Shown one piece after another: positions 24,536-37,790 of a stretch of 64,000 bases of DNA. Below the pieces are notes generated by a model. It was given only the letters and a program-made list of their open reading frames with translations, did not search any database and was not told the DNA's origin. Origin of the DNA: Ziziphus jujuba (lineage: Eukaryota > Streptophyta > Magnoliopsida > Rosales > Rhamnaceae). Position 1 is the first letter of the stretch, and every line of letters starts with the position of its first letter. Where the stretch lies: the NCBI RefSeq assembly GCF_031755915.1, contig NC_083386.1, positions 8,494,001-8,558,000 of the forward strand, given 5' to 3'. A program made the position numbers and the translations under genes.

Positions 24536-27500
24536 TTATAGATGCATATTCAATTCTGACAGGTCATCCATAGGTATGTCAAGGCCAACTAAATCATGCT
24601 CTTGTAAGCCATCCTCATCAATGTTCAACCAAGTACCTAGATCTGAATTCCCACCAAACTCATTGACTACACCTAGTTCTATGGAGTCTAATTCATTGAA
24701 CTGCAAGTTTGTAAAATCCATTTGCTCCTTGTTCTCTGTAGATGGATCTTCAAGAACACTACTATGAGCGATCAAGCCAGCTTCTCTTTTTGTGTTGCTA
24801 TCATTGTTAACAACTTCACTAAAAGCAGTAGCTAAAGGATAAGTGTTGGTAACAGATCCATTTGCTGACGTTGATAGCTGAGCTGTCTTCTGCTTCGGCT
24901 TTGTTTTCATTTTACGCTCACCCTTCTGGTTACCCAACTGTAGACGACCAGTTTTAGAAACAGAGTTTCTGGCTAATGTATCTTTGTCCCGTTCTCTCTC
25001 ACTTCTCTTGCCCTTTGCACTGCCCAATAGACCATTACCAAGATTAGATGAAGCTTTCAAGGATGGGCTGCCACCAACATCATCAAGAAGCACTTCCTTT
25101 TTCTTCCCTCTATTCAATATTGGACCAGTTTTAGCAAAATCCTGCTCAGAGGGATTGGAAAAACTTCCAAATACACCAGAGGTAATCCTGCCAATTTTTT
25201 CATTATTGTCATGCTGCTCAGCCCAACCAGATAAGGATCCTGTGAGAACAGAAAATACAGTTATGATAAACAAATAAAGCAGATAACAACTTGCACAAGC
25301 AAGAAATTTCATACAATGGATGTTAACAATAGAAGTAGCCATCATGTGAAATTAATATATAGGAATACAAGTCATCATGTTAAATAATTGTTCCTACAAC
25401 ATCCCCGCTACAGTCTGATGATCATGATTCTTCTCCTCGACAGTTTATTTTCCAATCTTCAGGCTATTACTCTTAGTCTTTCCCTTAGTCAACATGTTGA
25501 TGATAAACCTCTCATTACTGATGATATTAGTATTTCTCAACCAACCCTTCTCCCAATAACTCCGTTCAACCATTTCCTTGTTATCCACACCTTCCTTTCA
25601 CATAAAACTCTTGCCAAAACTCCTTTAGGACAGCGTAGCAATGTTTCATCTTCATCACTGGACTCACATATTCCTAAACTTGTCACATCTTTTACTCAAA
25701 AAAGTCACAGATCTATCCCGAGATAAAATATAAAACTATTTCAAGTAACGTTAAATTTAAAGTTGCAAACAATGCTTGTAGTAGAAATCAAGTTCTCAAT
25801 GAACGTGATACTTTTGTCAATTCCATGCCCAACACTTCCCTTATATATATTTCCCCAAAAGAAGAAATATACCCAAGGCATTGGCCCTTTTCAATACCAC
25901 TTATGTTGAGCTCTAGTTCCTATTACCAGAGTTGTCTACTAATAGAACTATGAATTCAATTAAAATTTGTTAAACATATCCGTAAGAAGGAACAAATTGA
26001 GCCTCGTTTCAGGTGTGATGCAGGAATATTTCCTTCTTTTATAGATTACTGTCAAGCTTCAATATACAAGATTGAAGATGTTTTTCAAAGTTCAGGTGAT
26101 TGAGTTACCACAAAAATTTCAGTTATACCACAAGGTTTTACTCAACAGAGTAGTAGTGTTTCAAGCTGGGGAGAATTGAGCAGAAAACTTTTTAGGATTT
26201 TATTTAATTATTATGTTTTAAAATTGGAGTTTTATTAGTTAAGAAGCTTTGTTAGTTTTTTTTTTTTTTTTTAATTGAATTATTAGATGATTTGATATGA
26301 TTTGTTTTCCTTACTATATTAGGTTTATATACCATAGATAGGTCAATTGTAACCCTATAAACATACGACACTTGATTCGTGAATAATACAGAATATTCCC
26401 ACCTCTTGTTTTCTGTGGTTCTCACCCCATTTACACTTTTTTTTCTCTCTCCTCTCTTCTCACTCTCATTTTCTTTCTCAGATCTTGCATTGATATTGCT
26501 CTGTCCACTCTCCCTCATAAACATAAATGGAAAGAGAGAGATACACACACACATAAACAAATATACATATTTGCCTCTGACCAAACACCAACCATCACAG
26601 CCAATAAGTTGACAAAAGTAAACGATTATTGGAAGCCAAAAATGCTAATAACTATGATCCACTTTTCAAAAGCATAAAAAGTTTCTTGAAACGATGGAAA
26701 ACCTGACAAAATGGGCTCCAGTTTAGGATTCTGAGATTCGGTTGGCAAATTTGCTGTTGCCATGCTTGTCAACTCTGCATCCTTGTCACGAGGTACACCA
26801 TAAATGATCTCTTGAAGTGCAGGCTCACTAAAGCAACTTTTGCCAGTATCTTCAAATTTTCGACATCTAGCAAGAGTCCTCTTCATAAATGCCACCGCAA
26901 CTTGTTTAGGAACCTTAGCAATCCCACTTTTTGAAGCAATACTTCCACGAGTGGCCTGCAAAAAGTACCGATGAAGCATAATATACATCCACAATAATGG
27001 ATCTTAGTTATTTCATTCATACAAAAGAAATATAACTTCAGTAACAATTTTCTATTTTCATATTCTATATCCTTCATAATAGAGAAAATATTAATGCTAT
27101 CGTGGAGTTGCATTCTACCAATCATTAGAACGTGAGGACACAAAGTATGCAATAAAATCCCCAGCACCCCAAAAACAAGTATTTTTATTTGAAAAATGCT
27201 ATCACGTTTAAACAAATACTTTAAACTAACAGTTGCATATTTATAAACTATTGAATCATACAATTAAAAATGATCTTAGCAATTATGATTAAGGAAGATA
27301 GGAAAGAGGGCTAATTTGAATTCTAAACTACACCAAGTGACTCGAAAACAAACTTCCAGCCAAATTCCTTAGGAGAATGGGTAGTTATGAATTCATAAAT
27401 GAACGAGAAAAAAAGCAACAGCCAAAACTGGTACCCCTAAAAAAATCAGTGGGATGTCTAATTGTGACTTTTTACAGGAAGATGGATATATAATATCCAT

Positions 27501-29324
27501 GTGCTCCCTCACTACCCAATTTCAAAATCTTTTCAAATTGTGAATTTCCACTCTCTATGGAATTCAATGCAAAACTAGAGAAGGGCTGAGAGTAAGTATT
27601 TATTTTTCTTCGTACAAATATCTACATATTTGCGCAGGCCAAACCTGATGATTGTCTCTTTTCCAATTCAAGCATTAAATTTAGAAGATAAGATCCACAA
27701 AATTTCCTTCAAGGATTGGGCCAAAGCTGTCACTTCTCAAGAACAATATCAAGGGAGTTGACACTATCACTTGCCACTTTGGATTTAAACCTAGATGCTG
27801 CCGCTTACAATTATGACAGCCATTTATAGATCTCTCAGAAACTATTTGATGCCCATATCTAGTGGCATTCTTACCTAAAATTGTAGTAAAATATACCCAA
27901 AGATTCTACTGACTTCAACCAAATCTTGCAACTACAGAAAAATATGTGCATATCTTATCAAAGATAGCATATATGTGCACATCTGTGCGTGTGTGTATAA
28001 ATGTGAGTGAATGTGAGCTAGCTAATGTGTAGGTCATATCCTTGTTTCCATTGTCGTCAACATTGTGGCCACAATTTTCTACTTCATAACTATATCAGAG
28101 ACTTGGATTGAAGAATTTTATATATGTTACGTAACCAACAATAAATAATGTATTATCATAACAACACAACAACCAATCCCAACATAGAGCTCCAGTCTAA
28201 ACAAATAAGAAGACATACCAGCAACTTTTTGTAAGCCAATTCAACAAGTCTATCCATGGCAACCTGCTCAAGGCCCCTGAAAATTAATTCAACAAATTGT
28301 TAGCAAACTGATTTTGATGGTAAATATTCCGTCACTAGGCTAAAAACCTAATACTAAACCACAGATAAATCACATAATATCCAACCGTTTTTCCATTTCG
28401 TTGCTCTCTTCAACGGCTTCAATGATTTTCTTCAACTGCATATTTGTTTTACCAACCTAAAAACATCAGATGACAACTTATTTAATAAAATATTGAAAAG
28501 TACAAATAAATGAAATAATTGCTGAACAAACTTGGAAGAATAGATATGCAATGCAAGTAAGTAATCAAGGATAATGAACCTCAAAATATAGATTTCAAGT
28601 CACATATGTTTGAAAAATTAGTCAAGTGAAAGAAAACCTGTTGGTGAAGTCCCTTTTCAAGTTTAAGAATATCAAAATTAATTGCTTCATCCTCTCCATC
28701 TGCCAGACCAGGCTGTGACAAAGCAACCATAACATTTTCTCAATTAGATGGAAATTTGTTACAAGAAGGAAGAAGGAAAGAAAGAAAGAAAGTGAAAATA
28801 AGAATAAAAAAGAGAATTCAACCACAAAGAAAGCAACATTTTTCATATTTACACAGTCCACATTTCTGCAATGAAAGTCATGCAAAACTACATCAAAGAA
28901 AGTGATTTTGCAAATAAAATAGGTTCTTTCATTTGGTCTTTTGGGGGAAAAAAAAAAAAATAGGGACCAAATATTTAGAAAATAATGACTATTGTTCAAG
29001 AAGAGTGAAGAATCTATTGACCATTCATTCCTTCACTGTGATGCGTTATTCAACTACGGAACTGATGGGTGGAGGACACAGACTTTCTTATGTGTTTTCA
29101 CAATCTGAATATCCAGCATTGATTATTATGAAGAGAAAAGTCATTCAGAGGTGTTGAATGATGGCTCTATTCCAAATAATCTCGATGCAAGAAAATGGAA
29201 GGATATTTGGAGACAGCTTATAAGATGTATTGACACGACGAGATGGAACAGAAGCAAGTTTTGGCTTTCTATGGGCTTCAACTGTTATGGAGTTAGGAGA
29301 TACCTCATTTTAGCATTGCAATTG

Positions 29325-29357
<33 letters not shown>

Positions 29358-32300
29358 AAAAAAAAGTGTGTAATTGAGTTTCATTTTTGTATTCTCTCGT
29401 ACGGAATGGAAATGCATGCTGGATGAATAGAATAGAGTTTTTCGTCTTCCTTTTTTTATGTTTTCTAATTTATTATACTTATAAAACTTATGTTTCCTGT
29501 CAAAAACAAATTATCTTTCCCTTCATAATCATTTCTTATGCGTGAGCTTACCACTGTCTCTGGATATAAGCCAATACTTTGCAGCTCCAGCAAGACTCTC
29601 TCATTCAAAGACATTTTCTCATAAGAAATACCAGAATCATTTGTAAATATGGGCAATGGCCCATCGGCACCATTTTTGGAGGACTCACTCAACACACCAT
29701 TATCCAAATGCACAACTCCCTGATCTTCCTTCAACAAATCATGATCAAACAATGGATTGTGGACGCTCCGGCCCTTGCCAAAGCTACCATTTCCATAGCA
29801 AGAAACATTGTTAACAGCATGTTGCTTCAAAATCAGAGGATCTGAATTGGACTCATGTTCAAGCTCGGTGAAGACCATATTCCTTGGCTCAAAATCAACA
29901 GCCATAAATGTAGCATCAGAAGGATAATCTTCACTATATCTGTATGATGTTCTCCGTCCATTGTTACCTTCAAATTCTTCAGTTTCATCGTCTATAATCA
30001 GAGCTGACAATACTCTTTGGCACAAATCAGGAGCTTTCTTACTTCTATCCAACTCTAACCTCCCACATAGAGTATCTGAGCCAAAAACTTGGTCTTCCAA
30101 GATATCGGTTTTACCTCCAGAAACATAAGCTTGAGAGGCAAAGTTCTGTTCATGCACAAAATCTCCCTGAGGAAACAAGAAATATAAACCCAAAATGAAT
30201 AACCACAAGCTTATAAAATGCCATATGAAGAAAACTCGGTAAGTTTCGTAATATGTCTTCCACTTTTTGGCTTTCTTTATATTATCAGAAACTTAAGCCA
30301 CCAAAGAATAAGATGTCAACAAGATGAGTAAATCAGGTATAACAAGAACAAGATATAAATAAGAACAACAGAAAAGAGCGAGTAGGAAACAGATTAAGAG
30401 AGCTGTTTTGAGTGGTGAAAATAAAACTACATTGTCAGTAGCCATACAAGTGAGTTAAAGGAAGTCAAATCACTGAATCAATTACATAAGCAGAAAAAAT
30501 TATGGTCTCGATCAGGCATAATGCTCCCTTTGATCATAAGGCATGGTTTCTCACCATCCAATGATGATCAACAGAAAATATTGAAATAACCTTTTTGGAC
30601 AGAATTTTAATAAATGATTAATATCAAAATAAAAAATAAAAATAAAAAAATCCAAGAACAACAACATCAACACCAGATTATAATATAGAATATGAGAAAT
30701 CCTAAAAACAGTATAAGAAATAAACAAAATATATTAGAGCACATCCTTACAACTCAAGAAAATCAGAGATATTGAAATATCCTTAAAACTCTTTCAAAGC
30801 TCAAAACACCCACAAATACCCGTGTCCTGAGACTTTTCTTCAAAAAGCTTCCATTTAATGCCAAACATATTGTCGAAAAAAAGCCAGCACTGCAAAACTC
30901 CAAAGAGCATGCCTACTTTTGTCACCCAAAAAACCTTTAAAATTAATTATCAATAGAGATGAACAAGATTGGCGAAATACACAAATACACCAAGCTTGCT
31001 CCACTAATTACAACCATAACTTAGCAGCAACATCATAATGAAGGAAAATGAGTGATTACTGAACTCTGTTTTCTATACAAACATATAGTTGACTACGTTG
31101 GTAGATTAACTTTCCAAATTATACAAGGTTCAAAAGCCAAGACATTAGAGACATGAAGCAAGATGATGAAATAGGATTTACGAGAAATTTTTTTTAGGAA
31201 TCTAGTTCAACATTCCCCTATCATTCACATCTAAAATAATTCTCACCCTATCAAGAAGACTAACGATGAACATAGATAAATAAAAGCTTTCGTCTCAATC
31301 TTACTAAAGAAATCAAGTTTCCAAGCTATTGTAGATTTGGTCCATCCAAAGAAGTCACCCAACCAATAGATAAATTTTTTGCACTTAAAAATAAAAGACA
31401 AGGAAACATTAAGACAAAGATCAGTATTCCCTTAACACATGTTTAAAGCAAGATCAGCGTTCCCTTAACAAAAAGAATACATCATCAACTGAGCACACGA
31501 TGACAAAATTCAATCAAACAATATGCAAAGCTTGACCAAAATCATACAAAATTATGGTAAATTAAATGGAAAGATGGAAGAATTAGACATCAAATGTTAG
31601 AATCAAACTAAGAAAGGCTCTGTTTTGACATTACCAAAGCACCATTTCCATTGCCAAATGTCTGAGAGAAGCTTTCATGATTCTCCTCCTTAGATTTTAG
31701 CTGATCCAAATACAAAGAAATACAGAAAACTTAAGTAACACAGCATGCAAATAATTCCTTGAGTAAGAAACCATTTATAAATTATTTGTTAATTCTTTTT
31801 CTAATTATATGTATAGAATCTAATCACAGATTTCAGTTATCACCTGCTCCTTCAAGTAAGCTGTGTCTTCTAAGCTGACAGGAGCAAATAGTGGTTGCAT
31901 TTTCTTCCAGAAGTTGCCAGAACAAGCAAGATCTACAATGAACAATAATTTAATGCAACTATGTATATGAACAGTATATAAATTCCTTGTCGCAAAACAA
32001 CATTGGTTTTAGGAACATACGACTCGCATTACAAGCAAAATTTGCAGCTGCCAATACTTCTTCACGGTCATCATCTGATTCACCTGAAAATATCATATGC
32101 AACAGTATATCATAGTAAAACAATTTTCAGCAACAGTTGGACAAGTCATTGAATGCTGTACCTAGATTCTGAATTTTGATGGGAAGAAGAATTACATGGA
32201 ACAGAATTTTTCATAGGAAGAACAATCACATGAAAAATTCATGTATATTGTTCTAAATCAAGAATGAGGCTTACATAACAAGACAAGGATTTCAACTGTA

Positions 32301-35300
32301 CTTCACCCATATATTTAGAACTTACTTTTACATTAATAAATAAAAAGAATGATGACGGTCTGTCTCATTTCCAAGAACATGTATCAAAGGAACATCGTTG
32401 ATTTTCACTCAGTGAACATAAACAAAACATTAGTAGTGAAACAAACTTTGTAATGCCTAGTTAGACTAAGCCATGAGATCTTGGAAGGCCAAATATATTT
32501 ATATATATATATATATAAATAAAAAAACTAAAGTACTAATTTCTTATATTTTTCAATTTTTTTGTGAAGTCCATAATTTTTGGAAGTTGAGTCCTCTTTG
32601 TGGACAAGTAACTCGACATAGTATTGTAAAGACTAGTTGTCTATAGGTCCGGAGTTCAAATCTTGCCACCCCTTATTTCAATTAATTCACTGTGTTGCAT
32701 ATGTACGGCTCTCTTGTTGTCCCAAAATGATAGAGAAATACTCAATTTCTTAGAATTTTAAGTTCTTTCACAATTTAAATGATAGAGAAGTTCTTCATGT
32801 GTTCTTCATGAGTCATCTTGAAGTGGCAAGTACTATAGGAGAGTGTGGAAATAAGATTCATAACAAGAATTTTCTAGCAAATATTTCTTAGATTTTCTTA
32901 TTAATGAAATTTCTCTACAAGTTTCTGAACCTTCTTATGTAATTCGGAAAGCATGTGCACCAAGGTTAATCTTGTGCTTGGCAAGCTAAGTCCATGTGAT
33001 TTCTTACAAAAAGGAAGACTACTTCCTTGTTTGTCTCCATCTTGATGTACAATGTGTGGTAAAAACAGCAAATCCATTGACCATTCATTCCTTCATTTTC
33101 AAGAGCCTGTTAAATTATGGTCTTGGTTGGAGGAGGAACCAGGCTTTGTTAGGGTAACCAGAGGCTTGTCCACATTTACTGATTAGCATATTTAATTGCT
33201 TTGGGAGTAATAAAAGTAGAGAAGCTTTTGGATTTGTGCAAAGACAACTTTGTTTTGGTAAATATGGTTGAAAGAAATGCTAGAACTTTTCAAGATATAA
33301 GTCAAGATGTGAGAGTTTTATGGGATTTTATCAAGTTTCTTTACAGGCATTTTCTTCAAAGGAGTTTTAGAGACATGCCAATTTCTTTAATCTTATTGAA
33401 TTGGAAGGATATAACTGGTTAAACATTTTAGTCCCTTTGAGGATTTCTCATCCTTTTTAATTTTAACTAAAGTTTCCTATTTAAAAAAGTTTCCCTATAT
33501 TAGACAGCCAGACACCTGAGAGGGAGTTTTAAGTGTCCGTTGTGTTTGACCTGATACAGAGTTGGGTACATCCAAAATTCCTAACAGCTTAAACTTTTGG
33601 AGTTGATGATTTAGTTGACACTAGAAGCTCAAAAGTATACGCAACAAAGCTTTAAAAAAAAATAAATATATATATATATATATGATTATGTCACATATCC
33701 AGCAAACATTTGACAACAGACTTCTAATTCCAATTTGCTTTATTTTCTCATCTTTCTTGCAAAATAATCAAGTGATACGAAACTTGAAAGTTTGAAAACA
33801 CAGTAAAATGTTTACAAGCTAATTTTCCTACTTGAAATGCACCAATCCAATCAATTACTTGTATTAGGATTGTACCTGCAAAATCGGGGGAACTGATAGC
33901 TGATATATGCCCAAGCCGAGAAATGGCTTTCCGATCTGATACTCTCTTTAGAGGCGGTCGCCCTGACTTGCTGAAACAAATACATAATATATACATTTAT
34001 ATGTAAATAATAAATCTAGGTTAGAAGTTTTAAGAGATAAAGATAAAAAAAAAAATGAAGGTACAGCTCTTTTAAGCTGTAAGTGAAATCCAGGAAGTTT
34101 TTAATTATAACAATAATAGAAACGGTAAGAACAATAATACTAATAATAAACATGTTAACAAACCTGCCACTCTTTTCAGAAACCAGCCTTGTACTTTTAG
34201 GTGGCTTTGCTGAGGCCACATTCTCCAATTTTTCCCTCATTGGTGAAATGCTAACCCTAGAAAATGATGAGCCTCTTCCAGTCCTTCCCTGCCTCCGAAC
34301 ACCATCTCCAGTTTCTTCTTTAATAATAATTTTACTCTTCTTTGTAACCAATATGGAAGGACCAGTACTTTGGATGGCACTAGCACCTTTCTCATCTACT
34401 TCACCACTTCCTGAACCTTTCTCCTTCGATCTATTTTCACGATTTTCACCAGCACCAGATTCTTCACTTTCAGATAATCTTGCAGGGGATGAAATATTCT
34501 CAAGTTTCACTCTCAGCTGTTGGGAACCATTAACTGCACTTCTGGCAAGAGGAGACCCATTTGTTCCAAATGAATTTAATCTAGCACCAAAATCAGAAGG
34601 CGAACGACCTTCTGGAGACATCTGCACTTCATCATGGTTTGATACAGGAGGCACTAAATTTGCTCTTCTGTTGCGTGAGATTTTTTGTGGCCTCTGACCA
34701 ACCCATTGAGTCATGGGGGGAGAGGATGCTCCTGTGGGCACAGGTCGTTTGCGATTGTTGGCCCCGCTTATTGAATGAATTTTGCTTACACTTGCAGGTT
34801 GTTCCCAGCCCTCAAGAGTCGTAGATGTGCGAGGAAAATTGGGAGACGAGTTGCCTGCCATTACAGGGCCACTTCGAGGTGCCCTTGAACCCTTACCTTT
34901 TATCAATGGATTAGGGCTAAGTACTTGACCATCCTCACGAATATTTAACCTAACCACATTAGCAAATAAACTATATGTTGGCAACGTGTTATACATAATT
35001 ATAATTTTACCAAAACAGTAAAAGAAAATGCGGCTAAAACAAGACTTCTATTAACAAGGTACAACCAAAAGCAAGATGGAAGAGTAAATACATACTTATT
35101 GTTACCCTTAAGTCTCTCTTTACTTGATCCAGCCATCATATCCCTTGAAAGAGAGACCTTGTCCGTATCATTCTTAGGAATTGCCCGGCCATTTGAACTA
35201 GCAGGCAGGGAATTACCATCAAACTTGTTTATACCAGTAGTACCACTTGACAATCCTGATCTGCAAGGAATATTGAACTCTAACATAATTTAGTTTGATT

Positions 35301-37750
35301 ATGATATCATGAAGAAACCAAGTTTACTAATGGTCAATTCTAGATGAATAATAACACAGAAAAATTAAATTAAATTAAAAATGTGGGATATGCAGAAGAA
35401 TAATGATGATGATGATTATCATATCTACAACACATGTCCAGAGCAAACCCAAAAAACCCAACACTCACAAGAATTGAAAATTGAGAACTGTCCAAACTTC
35501 TCATTCATATTTCCAATATAGAAGAGAATATGATGAACCTAATACACCACAATTGGTAGAAACCTCAAACCCCCTCCTTAATTAGAAAGAAACACATAAG
35601 GATTCACTACCAAGTTCACATGCGCATTTTTAAATCTCAAGAAAAACTAAAAATTTCTTATATGATCTCAAACACACAATCATACAAAGTGATTGAACCA
35701 CAACAAATTATGTACTCAATAGAAACACACTTATATCAAGTCAAACAACTCTTCCTGTACAACACACTTATATCAAGTCAAACAACTCTTCCTGTACAGA
35801 TGGGAGCAGACTGAACTCTGGTTCCAAAAATGTCTGCATCAAGCAAAAAACTTAACTTGATTTGGAACCTAATGCCCAATGAGTAAATCATGTCAATCTA
35901 AGAATCAAGCAAGGGGAAAATATCATTAAAAAATTCGAAAAAAGGGTAAATTGTACCTTCTACTTTTTCACAATCTGAGATTTCAATCACATAAGCTACA
36001 AGTAATTAAGGTTTTAAGGATTTCTCATCCCCTTCTCTACCCTTTGTATTGATTTCCTTTGAATAAAAGGTTGCTTCTTATAAAAATTCACATAAGCAAC
36101 AATAAAAGAAGTTACTGCATTAGAGAAAGATTTTGCTCCCTAAACTTTAGCTGAAGGTGAAAACCTCTGTTACCCATTCCAGAAAAGTATAATTTCTTAA
36201 AAGATAACTTTTCTCAAATTGCTCCAAAAATTAATGAAAATGTGCATAAGACCTCTTAAGAAAACTCATCATATTAAGAATAACAGTACCTGGTAATTAA
36301 TTTACTTCCTCTTGTATTCAGTCTAGCCTAAATGAACTATATGCAATAGACACATGAATGAAAAATGAACGCAAAGAAAGAAGCTAAAAGACTTATCACT
36401 AACAATAAGGTGAAAATAATATAGTAGCCAAAGTTGAAATAGCCCAGTGGATGTTGATCTTTCTTCCTTTTCCCCAACAATAAGTCTGGCACCAGCACCT
36501 TATCCACAAATACCCCTTCTAAATTTTGTACAAATGTCTTGAATCCCATTTGCAATTGTGTGTAAGACTACTATTACAAGTTAAATAGAATCTAGGGGGC
36601 AAAAAGAAAATGGAAAATAAACAAAGAAAAGAAATGTTAACATAAATGAAATTACCTAAAATTTTGGGCATCACAAGATTGCGAGCCAATGTCATTGGTA
36701 TGCTTCTGATACATAGCACGTTTTGACTCTCCATCATCCATAGGTCTGCTAAGAACAGTACCAACAGATCGTTTCCTTTTCATTTTTCTGTCCCAACTTT
36801 CCCCTCCAGCAGGCAGCCTCCGAATCTTTTCTTCAACAAGATCAGAACCTTCACCACTATCTCTGAGCATATCTCTATCCTTTCCTACAGCTATAGGCTG
36901 CCTTGCAAGTGTATTAATTCGGCTTTCAGCCTAAAAGTATATAAAATAAGGAAATCAGAAAAGTAATGGATTAATCTCCAAGAGAATTCATGATGGTTAA
37001 GGAACACAATTGAAGATGTCTTATGAAACTAATTCCATGTTCTTTGTTACAAAATATATAATTTAAAGAAGTAAATACATAATTTTATGGTGAACTTCTG
37101 TTGCTTGATATAAATGGTTAGACCCAGTTTTTGATAACTTAATCTTTTGAGGTTAATGATAACCTAGAAGTAGAATCAAAGTCTATTTGTCCATCCAGTC
37201 TTATGTTCTGATCCTAGTAATGCCTTTTCTGTTTTGGTAGTTTATTAATCTTTGAGTCGAAGGCCTATGTTTGTCACTTATTGGACAGACTTATAGACAA
37301 GAGACTGTTAGGTGACTGATGGGGAGTTAAAACTTCATTGTAAGCTCTAAGTGTGAAAATTTTACTTCATAGTTTGCTCTCACAGAGAACTCGGAAAGCT
37401 TTATGCTAATGAGGGTTTTTCAACAAGGAAAAGTCTGTGCATATTTCGTGTCATTTAGTTTCTACACTGTTGCTTCACAGTCTTTTTCTCTCATGTTTCA
37501 AGTCCAATGTTATGTGTTCACCTTTTGCCCTTGACATGATATCCATTTCTGTATTCTCTCTTGTGTTCTTAAAGAATACATATTTCTCCTCATTTTACAT
37601 TCCTTCATAGAGTTACTCCTTTTAGTACAAAAGAAAAGCAATACCAGGTAGACTCATTCCAATGAAGGATCACTTCCAGACATTCAATAAGACGGATTAA
37701 AAAGCAAGTCTATTAAGTATGCCCATATTTATTGCATAAACTGTAAAATG

Positions 37751-37790
<40 letters not shown>

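Noticed and set aside
32640..32672. tRNA-like B-box phrase (GGAGTTCAAATC)
   Set aside because: No A box or cloverleaf could be built around it, and the context matches LTR ends better.
34083..34697. 204-codon ORF on the plus strand
   Set aside because: It is the antisense shadow of exon 5 of the large nuclear-protein gene, whose minus-strand frame has conserved family motifs.
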